Assembly: GCA_020722815.1 (NCBI GenBank)
Contig: DYKB01000001.1
Coordinates: forward strand, 248,001-312,000
Origin: Caldithrix sp.
Lineage (GTDB): Bacteria; Zhuqueibacterota; Zhuqueibacteria; Thermofontimicrobiales; Sulfurfontimicrobiaceae
Direction of reading: 5' to 3'
DNA length: 64,000 bases
How positions within the stretch are numbered: the first letter of the stretch is position 1; each line of letters begins with the position of its first letter. The position numbers and the translations under genes are program-made. The notes under the pieces are model-generated. The model did not search any database. It worked only from the letters and a program-made list of their open reading frames with translations, and was not told the origin of the DNA. Of this stretch, positions 57,801 through 64,000 are shown in pieces.

Positions 57801-60079
57801 AAGCGCAGGTAATGATTGAAACTGTCGAGAGTAGCTTGATTACGAATGTGAATGTTGTTTCGCCGGATGGAGCCAGAGACGGGATAATTTCAACCAGTCA
57901 GACTTTCGTGGTTCAGGCATCGGTAAGTTATTCTGAGAATGTGAACAATTTAAAGTCACGGCTTGATGTCCCCGAACAATTTAGCATTAGTGATACGACA
58001 CAAATCCCCGGAAATCCTTACGTCTGGCGTTGGAAAGTGGTGGCACCGGCTATCAGTTCCAATGAAAAAGAATTGATTGTCAATGTTTGGGGCACCGAAA
58101 AAACACCCGATGATGTAACCAGCGTTCAAAAAATGGTTGTTACTACGGTAGGGCGCGCCAGTTTGGACCTCGAAATTAATACCAATGTCGGGGCGATTAA
58201 AGACAATCATTTACAACTTTCGGCTGGTCAAAAATTTAAATTTCTGGCGCGCGTGGTTAATAATGGAACTGCCAATGCGGATGGCAGTGGGACGATTAGT
58301 TTGAATTTGGGCAACTCGGGTTTAAAAACAGAGGATCTCCTGCAAAAATCTTATCAGGTTGATCAACTGATTACCTGGGACCTGATTGCACCGAATGTGG
58401 CGACGAGTGCGCAACCGATTACCATAAAATTGGAAAGCGTTCCCAATGATGAAAATAGTCAGGATGCGCCGGAGGTTACCAATCGAAATCGGCGGATTTT
58501 TGTTGAAACATTAAATCAAGGGGATGTCTCAATAACCAATCTTCAAATCAGTCAGCCAATTGGTGCAAAAGACGGAATCGTCTCGACCAATCAGCTTTTT
58601 CAGGTAAGTGCCAATGTTTCCTGGATCAGATGTCAGCAGATTCAGACCGAAGTCGTTTTTCCGGCGGCGTTTTTTTCCTGTGATGCGCCAATTCAGGAAC
58701 CGCAAAATTCAACCAATAACAGCGGTGAAAATGAGCAGGTTAATTTTTGGGTGAAAGCGCTATCAAATTCGACCCAGAATCAAAAGATAAAGATTTTTGT
58801 CCGGGGCAAAGATGCAAACGATCCGGAAAAAGTGCTGATTGATTCGACTGAAGTGCTCAATATTCGACTTGCAACCAACGCTGAAGCACGAATCCAGGTT
58901 AAAACTGAAACGCGGGATAATATTGTCACTGTCGGACAGCGTTTTCGGGTGAAAGCCTGGTTGAGCAATCGGGGTGAAGCCAGTTTGCAGGGATTTTTTA
59001 CAGCGGAAATCTATAAAGAATCGCCTGAATATACAATCGTTTCACCAATTCAGCAGACGGTTGCTTATAATGATACAATTATCTGGCTGGTTGATGCGCC
59101 TGATTTTCCCTTAACTGGCAAGGCGATGCGCGTAACTGTCGAAGACTGGCCACAGGATGAAAATACAAACGCAATTCCATTTTCAACTTTTGGTGAAAAA
59201 GAAATATCGGTAACGACAGAAGAGAAAAATGTCATCCTCGCGACCGTGCCCAATTTGACCCCCTTATCAATCACCAAGGGGGCAAAAAATGTGACGATGA
59301 TGGGTCTGATTATTCGCAGTTCCGGGAGTTCTTCCTCGAATAAACTGTTATTCAAGGGGGCCAGAATTAAATTAAAAGATCGAAAGGGTGAAATCATTCA
59401 GAACCCGTCCGAAGCAATTACACGAATTGCCGCCGTATCGTCCCGTAACCGGCAAGTGATTCTGGGTGAAATTAATCCGGTAACGCCTGAAACAATTTTA
59501 AAATTGAATTTCACGAGAATTGATACGGTTTATCCGGAAATAATCCGACCTGATACAGTCAATTTTATAATCGATATTTCGCCGGACATCACGATTTCAT
59601 CTTTTAATTTGGTGATTGATACGACATCAGCGTTAGTTATTGAAGATCAATATTCGGGTTTACCACCGAAATATATCAATCCCAATGGCACCTTATTGCA
59701 AAATTTAAATCTGGCATCCAATTTTACGGCTGTTCTGGAAGCAAATTTTAAAGCCACCTTTCTGAATTATCCAAATCCTTTTGGAAGCCGGGGAAAAGAC
59801 CGGACCAAATTTATTTACTACCTGGAACAGGAATCGGATGTTGAAATTAACATTTTCACCGTTTTAGGTGAATTAGTCTGGTCGAAAAAATATAGCCAGC
59901 ATGATCCGGAAGGTGCGGCAGGAATGCATGAAGAAAATAATTTGGGTTCCGGTGGTCCACCTATCTGGTGGGATGGTCGGAATGGAAATGGAAATAAAGT
60001 ACTGAATGGCGTGTATATTGCTGTTTTATCAACCGGTGATGGAAAACAGACCACTACGAAAGTGGCGGTATTGAAGTAA
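51824..60079 (+). CDS. Giant multi-domain surface protein with C-terminal sorting domain
   Basis: Secreted protein of 2751 residues. Order: signal peptide (to about 30), an N-terminal beta domain (22-175), then six or more Ig-like repeats of about 110 residues (roughly 275-1015) that each contain a phrase like LYAVGYDEYGN or VIATDFDNNP followed by a W. Residues 1020-2480 are tandem CARDB/NEW3-like domains (ARDQKNVQVWMDVTNLGNDPV-type, VTNLG or MENKGG cores). The last about 110 residues (YPNPFGSRGKDRTKFIYYL ... ILGELVW ... NGKVLNGVYIAVLSTGDG-like) match FlgD-Ig or type IX secretion type A sorting domains. It is probably surface-attached or secreted. The small secreted protein and PorV-TPR flank it. 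Confidence 0.85.
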   Translation: MKAGSKKIDFRLSVIFVFLLLKILSAGELTNVKVSLIDDDRMGELTTVNLKFDIANPWPANGKIRFFLGTRKSGTYKGPYCNYVALAQFNHAGRGGLIREYSDDSTVVFVRDGSGAVLPKDATIDITFGLLYLNVDEPNEDFKFLRIETRGASVIDFVENAGKFPIRIHHFNLSGIPTSVIKGTDLGANNVLVSARDADDGVVPKYLGSIYFSSSDASALLPYTKASPYTFQGSDNGEKSFDGIDFTFNTTGEQTISVADTGSINTTSTSELLVFNTQGYVKIQSSSSDPATEIKDKTMASGDSTTMYAVQYDSYGNAMGLVNVTWSVKGEIGHLGSNLTTVNNKNTVKFYASKAGSGRIEVTHSTALGDETGVITVNPNASAIKVVKICDLPKGVGEDWTKKASKTFTADDILHFYAVGYDEYGNYVADISTVNWRVESYDGGLLTGSGSHFAFNPTKVDANCEVRAIITSPPGISDIRVQNIVINVGKPASLMTRYRYVEGGVTKTDELNDQTLEAGKPLTVFVIATDFDNNPIGDIVDANWSLSSGKQCGYFRQDSTDINGKRYIFKPIKSGVCIIRATSKSDTTIFDESGIITVVGGEAVALKISTESGRIKPILNDTTITCDASLILWALGADRYGNRVGLASDADWDKDGNLDSLAIDNATNISFNPKKAGSSGHIIVQRKGSTWKPDTTKLISVVAGSPHHLRIARGQLGNTGRIPDDTTLVVGQDSLILHAAAFDADDNYTADINADWYSGKDKATITKVANYVYYYPKQEGVDQIVVRKNGLIEGYSPFITIQKGQIDSVVIQDAPGPEGKKVNTVTMTTDSILQLYAVGYDLGGDWVGPANVTWKSDSTLNPVINDTIPKSNFNFSPQSIGSGRIFIYHKATENRDTTNTITVFAGQPHGIINLTATPESIPADDSTTTTIKSGEIKDRKGNRVQKGTKITVRTTCGTITTADADTLQPEIQVLVNENGIIEFELKADSGGGEAKVIASGGTAQGITSVFITNISLSAITSNSSKVSLGQKNVQVWMDVTNLGNDPVKIESVALNFLGSGGENLNDNYNPVAPSPLPILVGGASIRLTFSVEVKSDAKIDTNVTVDGSVFTEISTIRALHANKPHHWSVQNPASFQIIKVQALEEVVSRGDQGLDISVWLKNNSGPSGATAMIENLYPTFKVELTGSNVTSQYVIVPVGELPTQLAAEEDTVVNFKVNVKTGANTGKIIIDGAVSGKDANSFSSILDTQSDTTDSWTVQEAANVSIKKLATSQTTVTRGQTTPWYVEVSMENKGGNPVQLDSCQLQFFKVNEEITSEYQYSYPDTFASGDTVILDDIEVLNIAVNSTGPKTGIITLRVRAFFSDVGGSGQQLINQKDTWITVQEPSNVTILNVKPSHPEATQNQQKDWKVLVAMQNMGGSDIDVNTDSLVTHLKFKSNASYVVKPPYFKRTQSIRLKKLEMDTLIFVVDSTPNISAGVDSIQALVQVKESNSAKDTTLMGKTTITIQEPPRIRILQVLNQARNKPEVNRLQAFNLNVVVVNFGKQTNDEVDSVVVRITSNKQVGELGRLVIDNVKPIVDHKLVFPVTAADTPGQNEIFTATILSALADNTREPITIDPPVSDTTMARIVKPAELEVIKFDIIPDSVQARQYKPYQVILDVQNKGQGAVEFSKPTKDDIVFKVNNVKQTDYQITPPTALNGKDLYLEGGKRDTLTYTVVGTGAYPGKVDAELVLNPIDRNDPTKIFPVKEQDSVFLKSSAKLRIASIEPNAFMNRDVGQVNKGQKFKVRAVVQNGGAERADRVYVRLKTQHTTYVTLIDTLKYIEFIDIEQHAIAEFEVEAKEIADQVEFTAQIDSATGHTSKLPVSIEISFPPKKGFVRIHEPSKLEITLQGQNGMTAFAMDYEFTMSALVKRTGTSLIDNSGKIKLQLPEGYQLLSPQTVNFSVSEQTSQEIATWKVRSPNSKKDKLKFIASIVSKPGDLYSKQLAIIDSSKAQVMIETVESSLITNVNVVSPDGARDGIISTSQTFVVQASVSYSENVNNLKSRLDVPEQFSISDTTQIPGNPYVWRWKVVAPAISSNEKELIVNVWGTEKTPDDVTSVQKMVVTTVGRASLDLEINTNVGAIKDNHLQLSAGQKFKFLARVVNNGTANADGSGTISLNLGNSGLKTEDLLQKSYQVDQLITWDLIAPNVATSAQPITIKLESVPNDENSQDAPEVTNRNRRIFVETLNQGDVSITNLQISQPIGAKDGIVSTNQLFQVSANVSWIRCQQIQTEVVFPAAFFSCDAPIQEPQNSTNNSGENEQVNFWVKALSNSTQNQKIKIFVRGKDANDPEKVLIDSTEVLNIRLATNAEARIQVKTETRDNIVTVGQRFRVKAWLSNRGEASLQGFFTAEIYKESPEYTIVSPIQQTVAYNDTIIWLVDAPDFPLTGKAMRVTVEDWPQDENTNAIPFSTFGEKEISVTTEEKNVILATVPNLTPLSITKGAKNVTMMGLIIRSSGSSSSNKLLFKGARIKLKDRKGEIIQNPSEAITRIAAVSSRNRQVILGEINPVTPETILKLNFTRIDTVYPEIIRPDTVNFIIDISPDITISSFNLVIDTTSALVIEDQYSGLPPKYINPNGTLLQNLNLASNFTAVLEANFKATFLNYPNPFGSRGKDRTKFIYYLEQESDVEINIFTVLGELVWSKKYSQHDPEGAAGMHEENNLGSGGPPIWWDGRNGNGNKVLNGVYIAVLSTGDGKQTTTKVAVLK

Positions 60080-60111
60080 CAGAATTGACATAACAACTCA
60101 GGATTACAGGG

Positions 60112-62040
60112 ATGAAAGTGAAATATTTAATCATATTAGGATTGATAGGAGTTCTTTTCTGGCCTTCATCTTGGCTTGAGGCACAAAGTGGCGGGACTCA
60201 ACCCGTATTTCATGCATTGGGTGCAGGCGCCCGACAACTAGGACTTGGAGGTGCTTGTGTCGCCATGCCCTTTGATGCGACAACGGCTTATTGGAATCCC
60301 GCCGCGACCGATTATCTGGAACAGAATAATTTTTCGTTCTTTTACACAAATTTGCTCGGCGGTGCTTCCTACAATTTTATCGGTTATGTCCATCCGACCC
60401 TGACAATCGGTACGTTTGGTGCGGTAATGCTAAGGTGGGGAATTGATGGTATCAAAGAACGCCTGGATAGTCCGTACGAGATTGGCGAGGTCAGTCTGGT
60501 TAACTATGAATTTCTCTTCTCCTATGGTAAGGTTATTTTGCCCGATCATAATCTCTCGATGGGGATGAATATAAAGATTGATTACCAGGCATGGCCGGGA
60601 TTGAGTGAAAAGGCTGGCGATACGGGTGTCGGTGCCGATCTGGCCGTGTTTTATCGCCCGGAATTAGATGGAAGTTTAAAAGGTCTCGCCTTTGGTTTGG
60701 TCATGCAAAATTTCTTTGCGCCCAAATTAAAACCACTGGATGAATCAGACGCTTTTCCAGGAATATTCAAATTGGGGCTTGCCAAAACTTTTGAACTGGC
60801 AACGACGGGCAACCAGTTCAGTTTATTAATGGATCTGGATAAGGGGGCGTTGAATATCTTTAAATTCCATTTAGGGGGTGAGTACACTTACAACAATACG
60901 GTTATGATTCGGGCCGGTATGTATAATAATGAGGGTACTCACTTTGTCTTTGGCGCCGGTGCCAGGTATAATCGGTTTCAACTGGATTATTCCTATGCGG
61001 CATTAAATGTCGCCGATATGGGTTCGAGTCATCGGCTTTCATTTTCTCTGAATTTTGGTAAAACACGTTCAGAAATGCTCGAAATTGCCAAGCAACTGGA
61101 AATGGAACGCATTCGTGAAGAAGTTGAAAATCAACAACGACTGGCACGCGAACAGGAACTTAAAGAGCGGTTGGAAGAAGGCCGACGGTTGTTTAATGAG
61201 GGTGACTTTATAAAGGCCCAGATCGAATTTTCTGCTGTTTTACAAATTGATGAAGAAAATGAAGAAGCCAAAGAAAAACTGAATCAGGCAAAGATGAAAC
61301 AGGAAGAAGAACAGGATCGCCTGTTGAGAGAGCGTATTCAGCGCGAAAATCTGGAAAAAGAACAGGCGGAACTTGATCAATATATTCGAGAACATTGGGA
61401 AAAAGGCATTGTTTACTATGAAAAAGGTCAGTTTGAGGATGCCATTGATGAGTGGAATTTAATCCTCAAACGGGATCCAAATTACCAATTAGCGATTGAA
61501 TTTCGTGATCGCGCCCTGACCGACATGCGCAATGATGTGAAAGCGCTCATTCGCCAGGCAGAAAATCATGCAGCCAATCATAGTTATGTCGATGCAATTC
61601 GATTACTGGATAAAGCAAAATCGAAAAACCTTTCCGAATTGAAATTAGACGATGATATTGATGCGAAAATAGCACAATATAAGGAAGCACTTGATCTGGA
61701 GCATTTATATCGGACTGGTTTAAATTATTATGATAACAAGGATTACAATGAGGCGGCTGAGATGTTCCGAAAAGCGCTGGCCCTGGATCCGAAAAATAAT
61801 GTCATACAAGATTTTTATGAAAAAGCCAACGCCCGGGCGACGGCCACGAACGATCCATTGCCACCTGATTTAAAACAAAAATATTATAAAGGGGTCAATC
61901 TGTCGACAAATGGTCAATATGAAGAGGCATTGAAGATCTTTGAAGAGATATTAGCGTCACAACCTAACAATAAACGCGTCTTAACCACAATTGATAAAAC
62001 AAAAGAAAAGCTGGAAAATTCAAAGCGTTATAAAAATTAA
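60112..62040 (+). CDS. PorV-family outer-membrane barrel fused to TPR domain
   Basis: Protein of 642 residues: signal peptide (to about 25), then a barrel (about 30-330) with the PorV/UPF0164 features LGAGARQLGLGGACVAM, DATTAYWNPAAT and a repeated strand pattern to SFSLNFGK. PorV shuttles and stabilises T9SS cargo at the outer membrane. After it come a Glu-rich coiled segment (EMERIREEVENQQRL) and at least four TPRs (GRRLFNEGDFIKAQIEFSAVL, WEKGIVYYEKGQFEDAIDEWNLIL, GLNYYDNKDYNEAAEMFRKAL, GVNLSTNGQYEEALKIFEEIL). PorV alone is about 390 residues, so the TPR half is an addition. It starts 32 bp after the giant gene. Confidence 0.85.
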   Translation: MKVKYLIILGLIGVLFWPSSWLEAQSGGTQPVFHALGAGARQLGLGGACVAMPFDATTAYWNPAATDYLEQNNFSFFYTNLLGGASYNFIGYVHPTLTIGTFGAVMLRWGIDGIKERLDSPYEIGEVSLVNYEFLFSYGKVILPDHNLSMGMNIKIDYQAWPGLSEKAGDTGVGADLAVFYRPELDGSLKGLAFGLVMQNFFAPKLKPLDESDAFPGIFKLGLAKTFELATTGNQFSLLMDLDKGALNIFKFHLGGEYTYNNTVMIRAGMYNNEGTHFVFGAGARYNRFQLDYSYAALNVADMGSSHRLSFSLNFGKTRSEMLEIAKQLEMERIREEVENQQRLAREQELKERLEEGRRLFNEGDFIKAQIEFSAVLQIDEENEEAKEKLNQAKMKQEEEQDRLLRERIQRENLEKEQAELDQYIREHWEKGIVYYEKGQFEDAIDEWNLILKRDPNYQLAIEFRDRALTDMRNDVKALIRQAENHAANHSYVDAIRLLDKAKSKNLSELKLDDDIDAKIAQYKEALDLEHLYRTGLNYYDNKDYNEAAEMFRKALALDPKNNVIQDFYEKANARATATNDPLPPDLKQKYYKGVNLSTNGQYEEALKIFEEILASQPNNKRVLTTIDKTKEKLENSKRYKN

Positions 62041-62073
62041 AACAATTCAACAACCATTTCGGGAAAAAAGCCA

Positions 62074-64000
62074 GTGGCGAAGATTATTAAAGAAGAGATA
62101 AAAGTCCCCGCAAAAGAAAAAAACCTGGTTGAATTACGTAATTTTATTAATACCCTTTTTAAGAAACATCGAATTGATGAAAAGGTTACCTATGCATTCA
62201 AGCTGGTGGTTGATGAGGCGGCTACAAATGTCGTTAAACATGGACATTCAGGTAATGAGGGAATAATAACGTTACGTGCTTTCATCCGGAAGGAAAGCAT
62301 TACCATTTTGCTGATCGATAATGGCAAATATTTTGATCCCATGCGGGTACAAAATCCGGATCTCCAGCGTTATGTCGATACCAGAAAACGCGGCGGCCTG
62401 GGTATTTTTACCATTCGCAAGCTCATGGATTCGATTGATTATCGTCGAACAGAAGAGGGTAATGAATTACGTTTAACCAAAATGCGGGTTCGCCGAAAAA
62501 ACCGTCTGGCGATGTCCGTTCCACAACTTTCAATGACGATGAAAGCACGATATTCATTGGTGGCCTCTGGCATTTTAACCGTAATTATTCTGATTGTTTT
62601 TTTGTATTATTATTTTCGACATAGTGCCACAATCATTCAGGAAAACCTGGAATTAGGTTATATTAGTGCTGAATCGCTGGCAAAAACACTCACGAATGAT
62701 ATTGAAGATGAGGGTTTATTTAATGACCTGACGATGGTGCCCAAAATATCTCAAAAAAAAATTGAATTCGACAAGCTAATTTATGCGATTTTAGTCGTTC
62801 AGCCAACAAACGACATCTATTTTTCTACCGATGAACATTTTTCGGGGAAATATAACTTTCGGGAAACGATCGAAGTTATTAAAAATAATGTTCATCTGGT
62901 TCAAATTCGGCCAGATTTGATTGTTTATGACATCAACGCCCCAATCAATGATCTGGATGGTAAACTAGTTGGCCTGATTCATCTCTGGATTGACCAGAAC
63001 TACATCGAGCGTCTGATTAGTTCGAAGCGGTGGAGTGACCTGGTCAATTCACTTTTCGCGATGATTGGCGGATACATCGTCATCGTTATTTTTGTCTATA
63101 TGGTCATGACTCCTTTTCAGCGCCTTACAGAATGGGTTCGGGCGCAGGGACAGGGTGGAGAAATACAGGATCAAATTGATATCACCGATTCAGGAGAAAT
63201 TGGTGAAATTGCCAAAGCTTTTTCTGACATCACCACCAAATTTAAAGATTCTCAAAAAAAACTGGTACGCCAGGAACAGCTTCAAAAAGAGATGCAAGTC
63301 GCCAAGGAAATCCAGCAAACTTTATTACCGACTGAATTTCCTAAATTAGAAAGTTATGGCATTGATGCTTATTATGAGGCGGCAAAAGAAGTTGGTGGTG
63401 ATTATTTTGATTTTGTTAATGTGGATGACGATACATTAGGCATAGTTGTTGCTGATGTTTCGGGGAAAGGCATTCCGGGGTCATTGGTGATGACAATGAT
63501 TCGGACGGCGCTTCGAACGGAAGCCCGCGGCATCCTGAATTCTTCAGAAGTATTGGGCAAAGTTAATAGTTTTGTGGTCAATGATATGAAGAAAGGGATG
63601 TTCGTCACTGTTTTTTACGCGATTATCGATGCCAGGAAACGACGTATTAACTTTTGTTGTGCTGGCCATAATCCGATGATTCTTTATCGGGGGAGTACGA
63701 AAAAAACATATTTTTTAAAACCACATGGTTTTCCAATCGGTATCTCTTTACCGGATATGAGCCTGTTTGCTCAATCGTTGGAAATGGATAGTTTCCAGCT
63801 TGTTGAAGATGATATTTTAATATTTTACACCGATGGAATAACCGAGGCGATGAATCGCAAACGACAAATGTATGGGGAAGAACGGCTTCTTCAGATAATT
63901 CGTGAAAATGCAAATTTACCGGTTCAGTCGCTGGTACAACAAATAAAAGATGATGTTCACTCTTTCACTGAAGGTTTTCCACAAAGTGATGATATTACCC
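62074..64000 (+). CDS. RsbW-like kinase / sensor / RsbU-like phosphatase fusion, 3' end outside
   Basis: Membrane protein cut by the window edge, not in the ORF track for that reason. I translated it from GTG 62074 through 64000 (642 codons, no stop). Residues 10-150 are an anti-sigma-factor kinase-like HATPase_c_2 domain (LVVDEAATNVVKHGHSG, LIDNGKYFD, RGGLGIFTI). A helix at about 168-188, an extracytoplasmic domain of about 130 residues, and a second helix (about 328-350) follow. Then a HAMP-like linker (PFQRLTEWV), a coiled segment, and a PP2C/SpoIIE domain with KEVGGDYFDF, VVADVSGKGIPGSL, AGHNPMILYR and LIFYTDGITEAMN. It fuses the kinase and phosphatase of partner switching in one protein. 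Start 33 bp after PorV-TPR. Confidence 0.9.
   Translation, partial: MAKIIKEEIKVPAKEKNLVELRNFINTLFKKHRIDEKVTYAFKLVVDEAATNVVKHGHSGNEGIITLRAFIRKESITILLIDNGKYFDPMRVQNPDLQRYVDTRKRGGLGIFTIRKLMDSIDYRRTEEGNELRLTKMRVRRKNRLAMSVPQLSMTMKARYSLVASGILTVIILIVFLYYYFRHSATIIQENLELGYISAESLAKTLTNDIEDEGLFNDLTMVPKISQKKIEFDKLIYAILVVQPTNDIYFSTDEHFSGKYNFRETIEVIKNNVHLVQIRPDLIVYDINAPINDLDGKLVGLIHLWIDQNYIERLISSKRWSDLVNSLFAMIGGYIVIVIFVYMVMTPFQRLTEWVRAQGQGGEIQDQIDITDSGEIGEIAKAFSDITTKFKDSQKKLVRQEQLQKEMQVAKEIQQTLLPTEFPKLESYGIDAYYEAAKEVGGDYFDFVNVDDDTLGIVVADVSGKGIPGSLVMTMIRTALRTEARGILNSSEVLGKVNSFVVNDMKKGMFVTVFYAIIDARKRRINFCCAGHNPMILYRGSTKKTYFLKPHGFPIGISLPDMSLFAQSLEMDSFQLVEDDILIFYTDGITEAMNRKRQMYGEERLLQIIRENANLPVQSLVQQIKDDVHSFTEGFPQSDDIT

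Noticed and set aside
1-64000. CRISPR array, tRNA, rRNA, insertion sequence or phage genes
   Set aside because: No regular direct-repeat array, no TPsiC-type tRNA motif in the gaps, no transposase or integrase motif in any ORF.

Overview
The window looks like a chromosomal piece of an AT-rich, Gram-negative bacterium of the FCB group (Bacteroidota, Calditrichota, KSB1, Marinimicrobia and relatives). The main evidence is a PorV-type outer-membrane protein beside a 2751-residue secreted protein with a C-terminal sorting-like domain, a bacterial geranylgeranylglyceryl phosphate synthase, a BatA-type VWA protein, and frequent TTG start codons. No 16S rRNA gene is present, so the phylum is inferred. 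No tRNA, rRNA, CRISPR array, phage or insertion sequence was seen.

Layout. 0-4 kb: a patatin-like lipase cut by the window edge, the biotin transporter BioY, and two sugar kinases of cell-wall recycling (BadF-type kinase, AnmK). 3.6-9.6 kb: thpR-recA-recX, alaS and pcrB. 9.7-17.1 kb: CpsB-type phosphatase, BatA/VWA protein, HflX GTPase, an NtrC-type regulator and a secreted propeller protein. 17.3-22.1 kb: a nickel/cobalt-type exporter with a secreted partner, a CxxCxxCC protein, a frameshifted NAD(P)-binding gene, a zinc ribbon, a methyltransferase and an archaeal-type PPAT homologue.

22.2-31.4 kb is a signalling island. It holds two soluble four-GAF histidine kinases, each followed by a small receiver protein, then an NtrC-type activator, an OmpR-type regulator on the other strand and the remains of that regulator's kinase. 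31.4-36 kb is a damaged ABC-2 transporter operon. Its NEW3-domain gene has lost its 5' end at the same junction that truncates the kinase, its ATPase has an in-frame amber codon, and its first permease has a one-base shift in an A run. The second permease is intact. Either the operon is decaying or the assembly is wrong here.

36-44 kb: a lipoprotein, a D-aminoacylase-type amidohydrolase, methyltransferase-ftsE-ftsX, and hrcA-dnaJ without grpE or dnaK. 43.7-47.5 kb is the least familiar cluster: a ComEA-like helix-hairpin-helix protein, a pseudopilin-like protein, a PilM-like ATPase and a single-pass protein with a PilN-like INLI start, with no other pilus genes. 47.5-49.5 kb: rsmD-coaD-pta. 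49.7-64 kb: a TPR protein, a small secreted protein that resembles the first domain of the giant protein after it, a PorV barrel fused to TPRs, and a membrane protein joining an RsbW-like kinase to an RsbU-like phosphatase, cut by the window edge.
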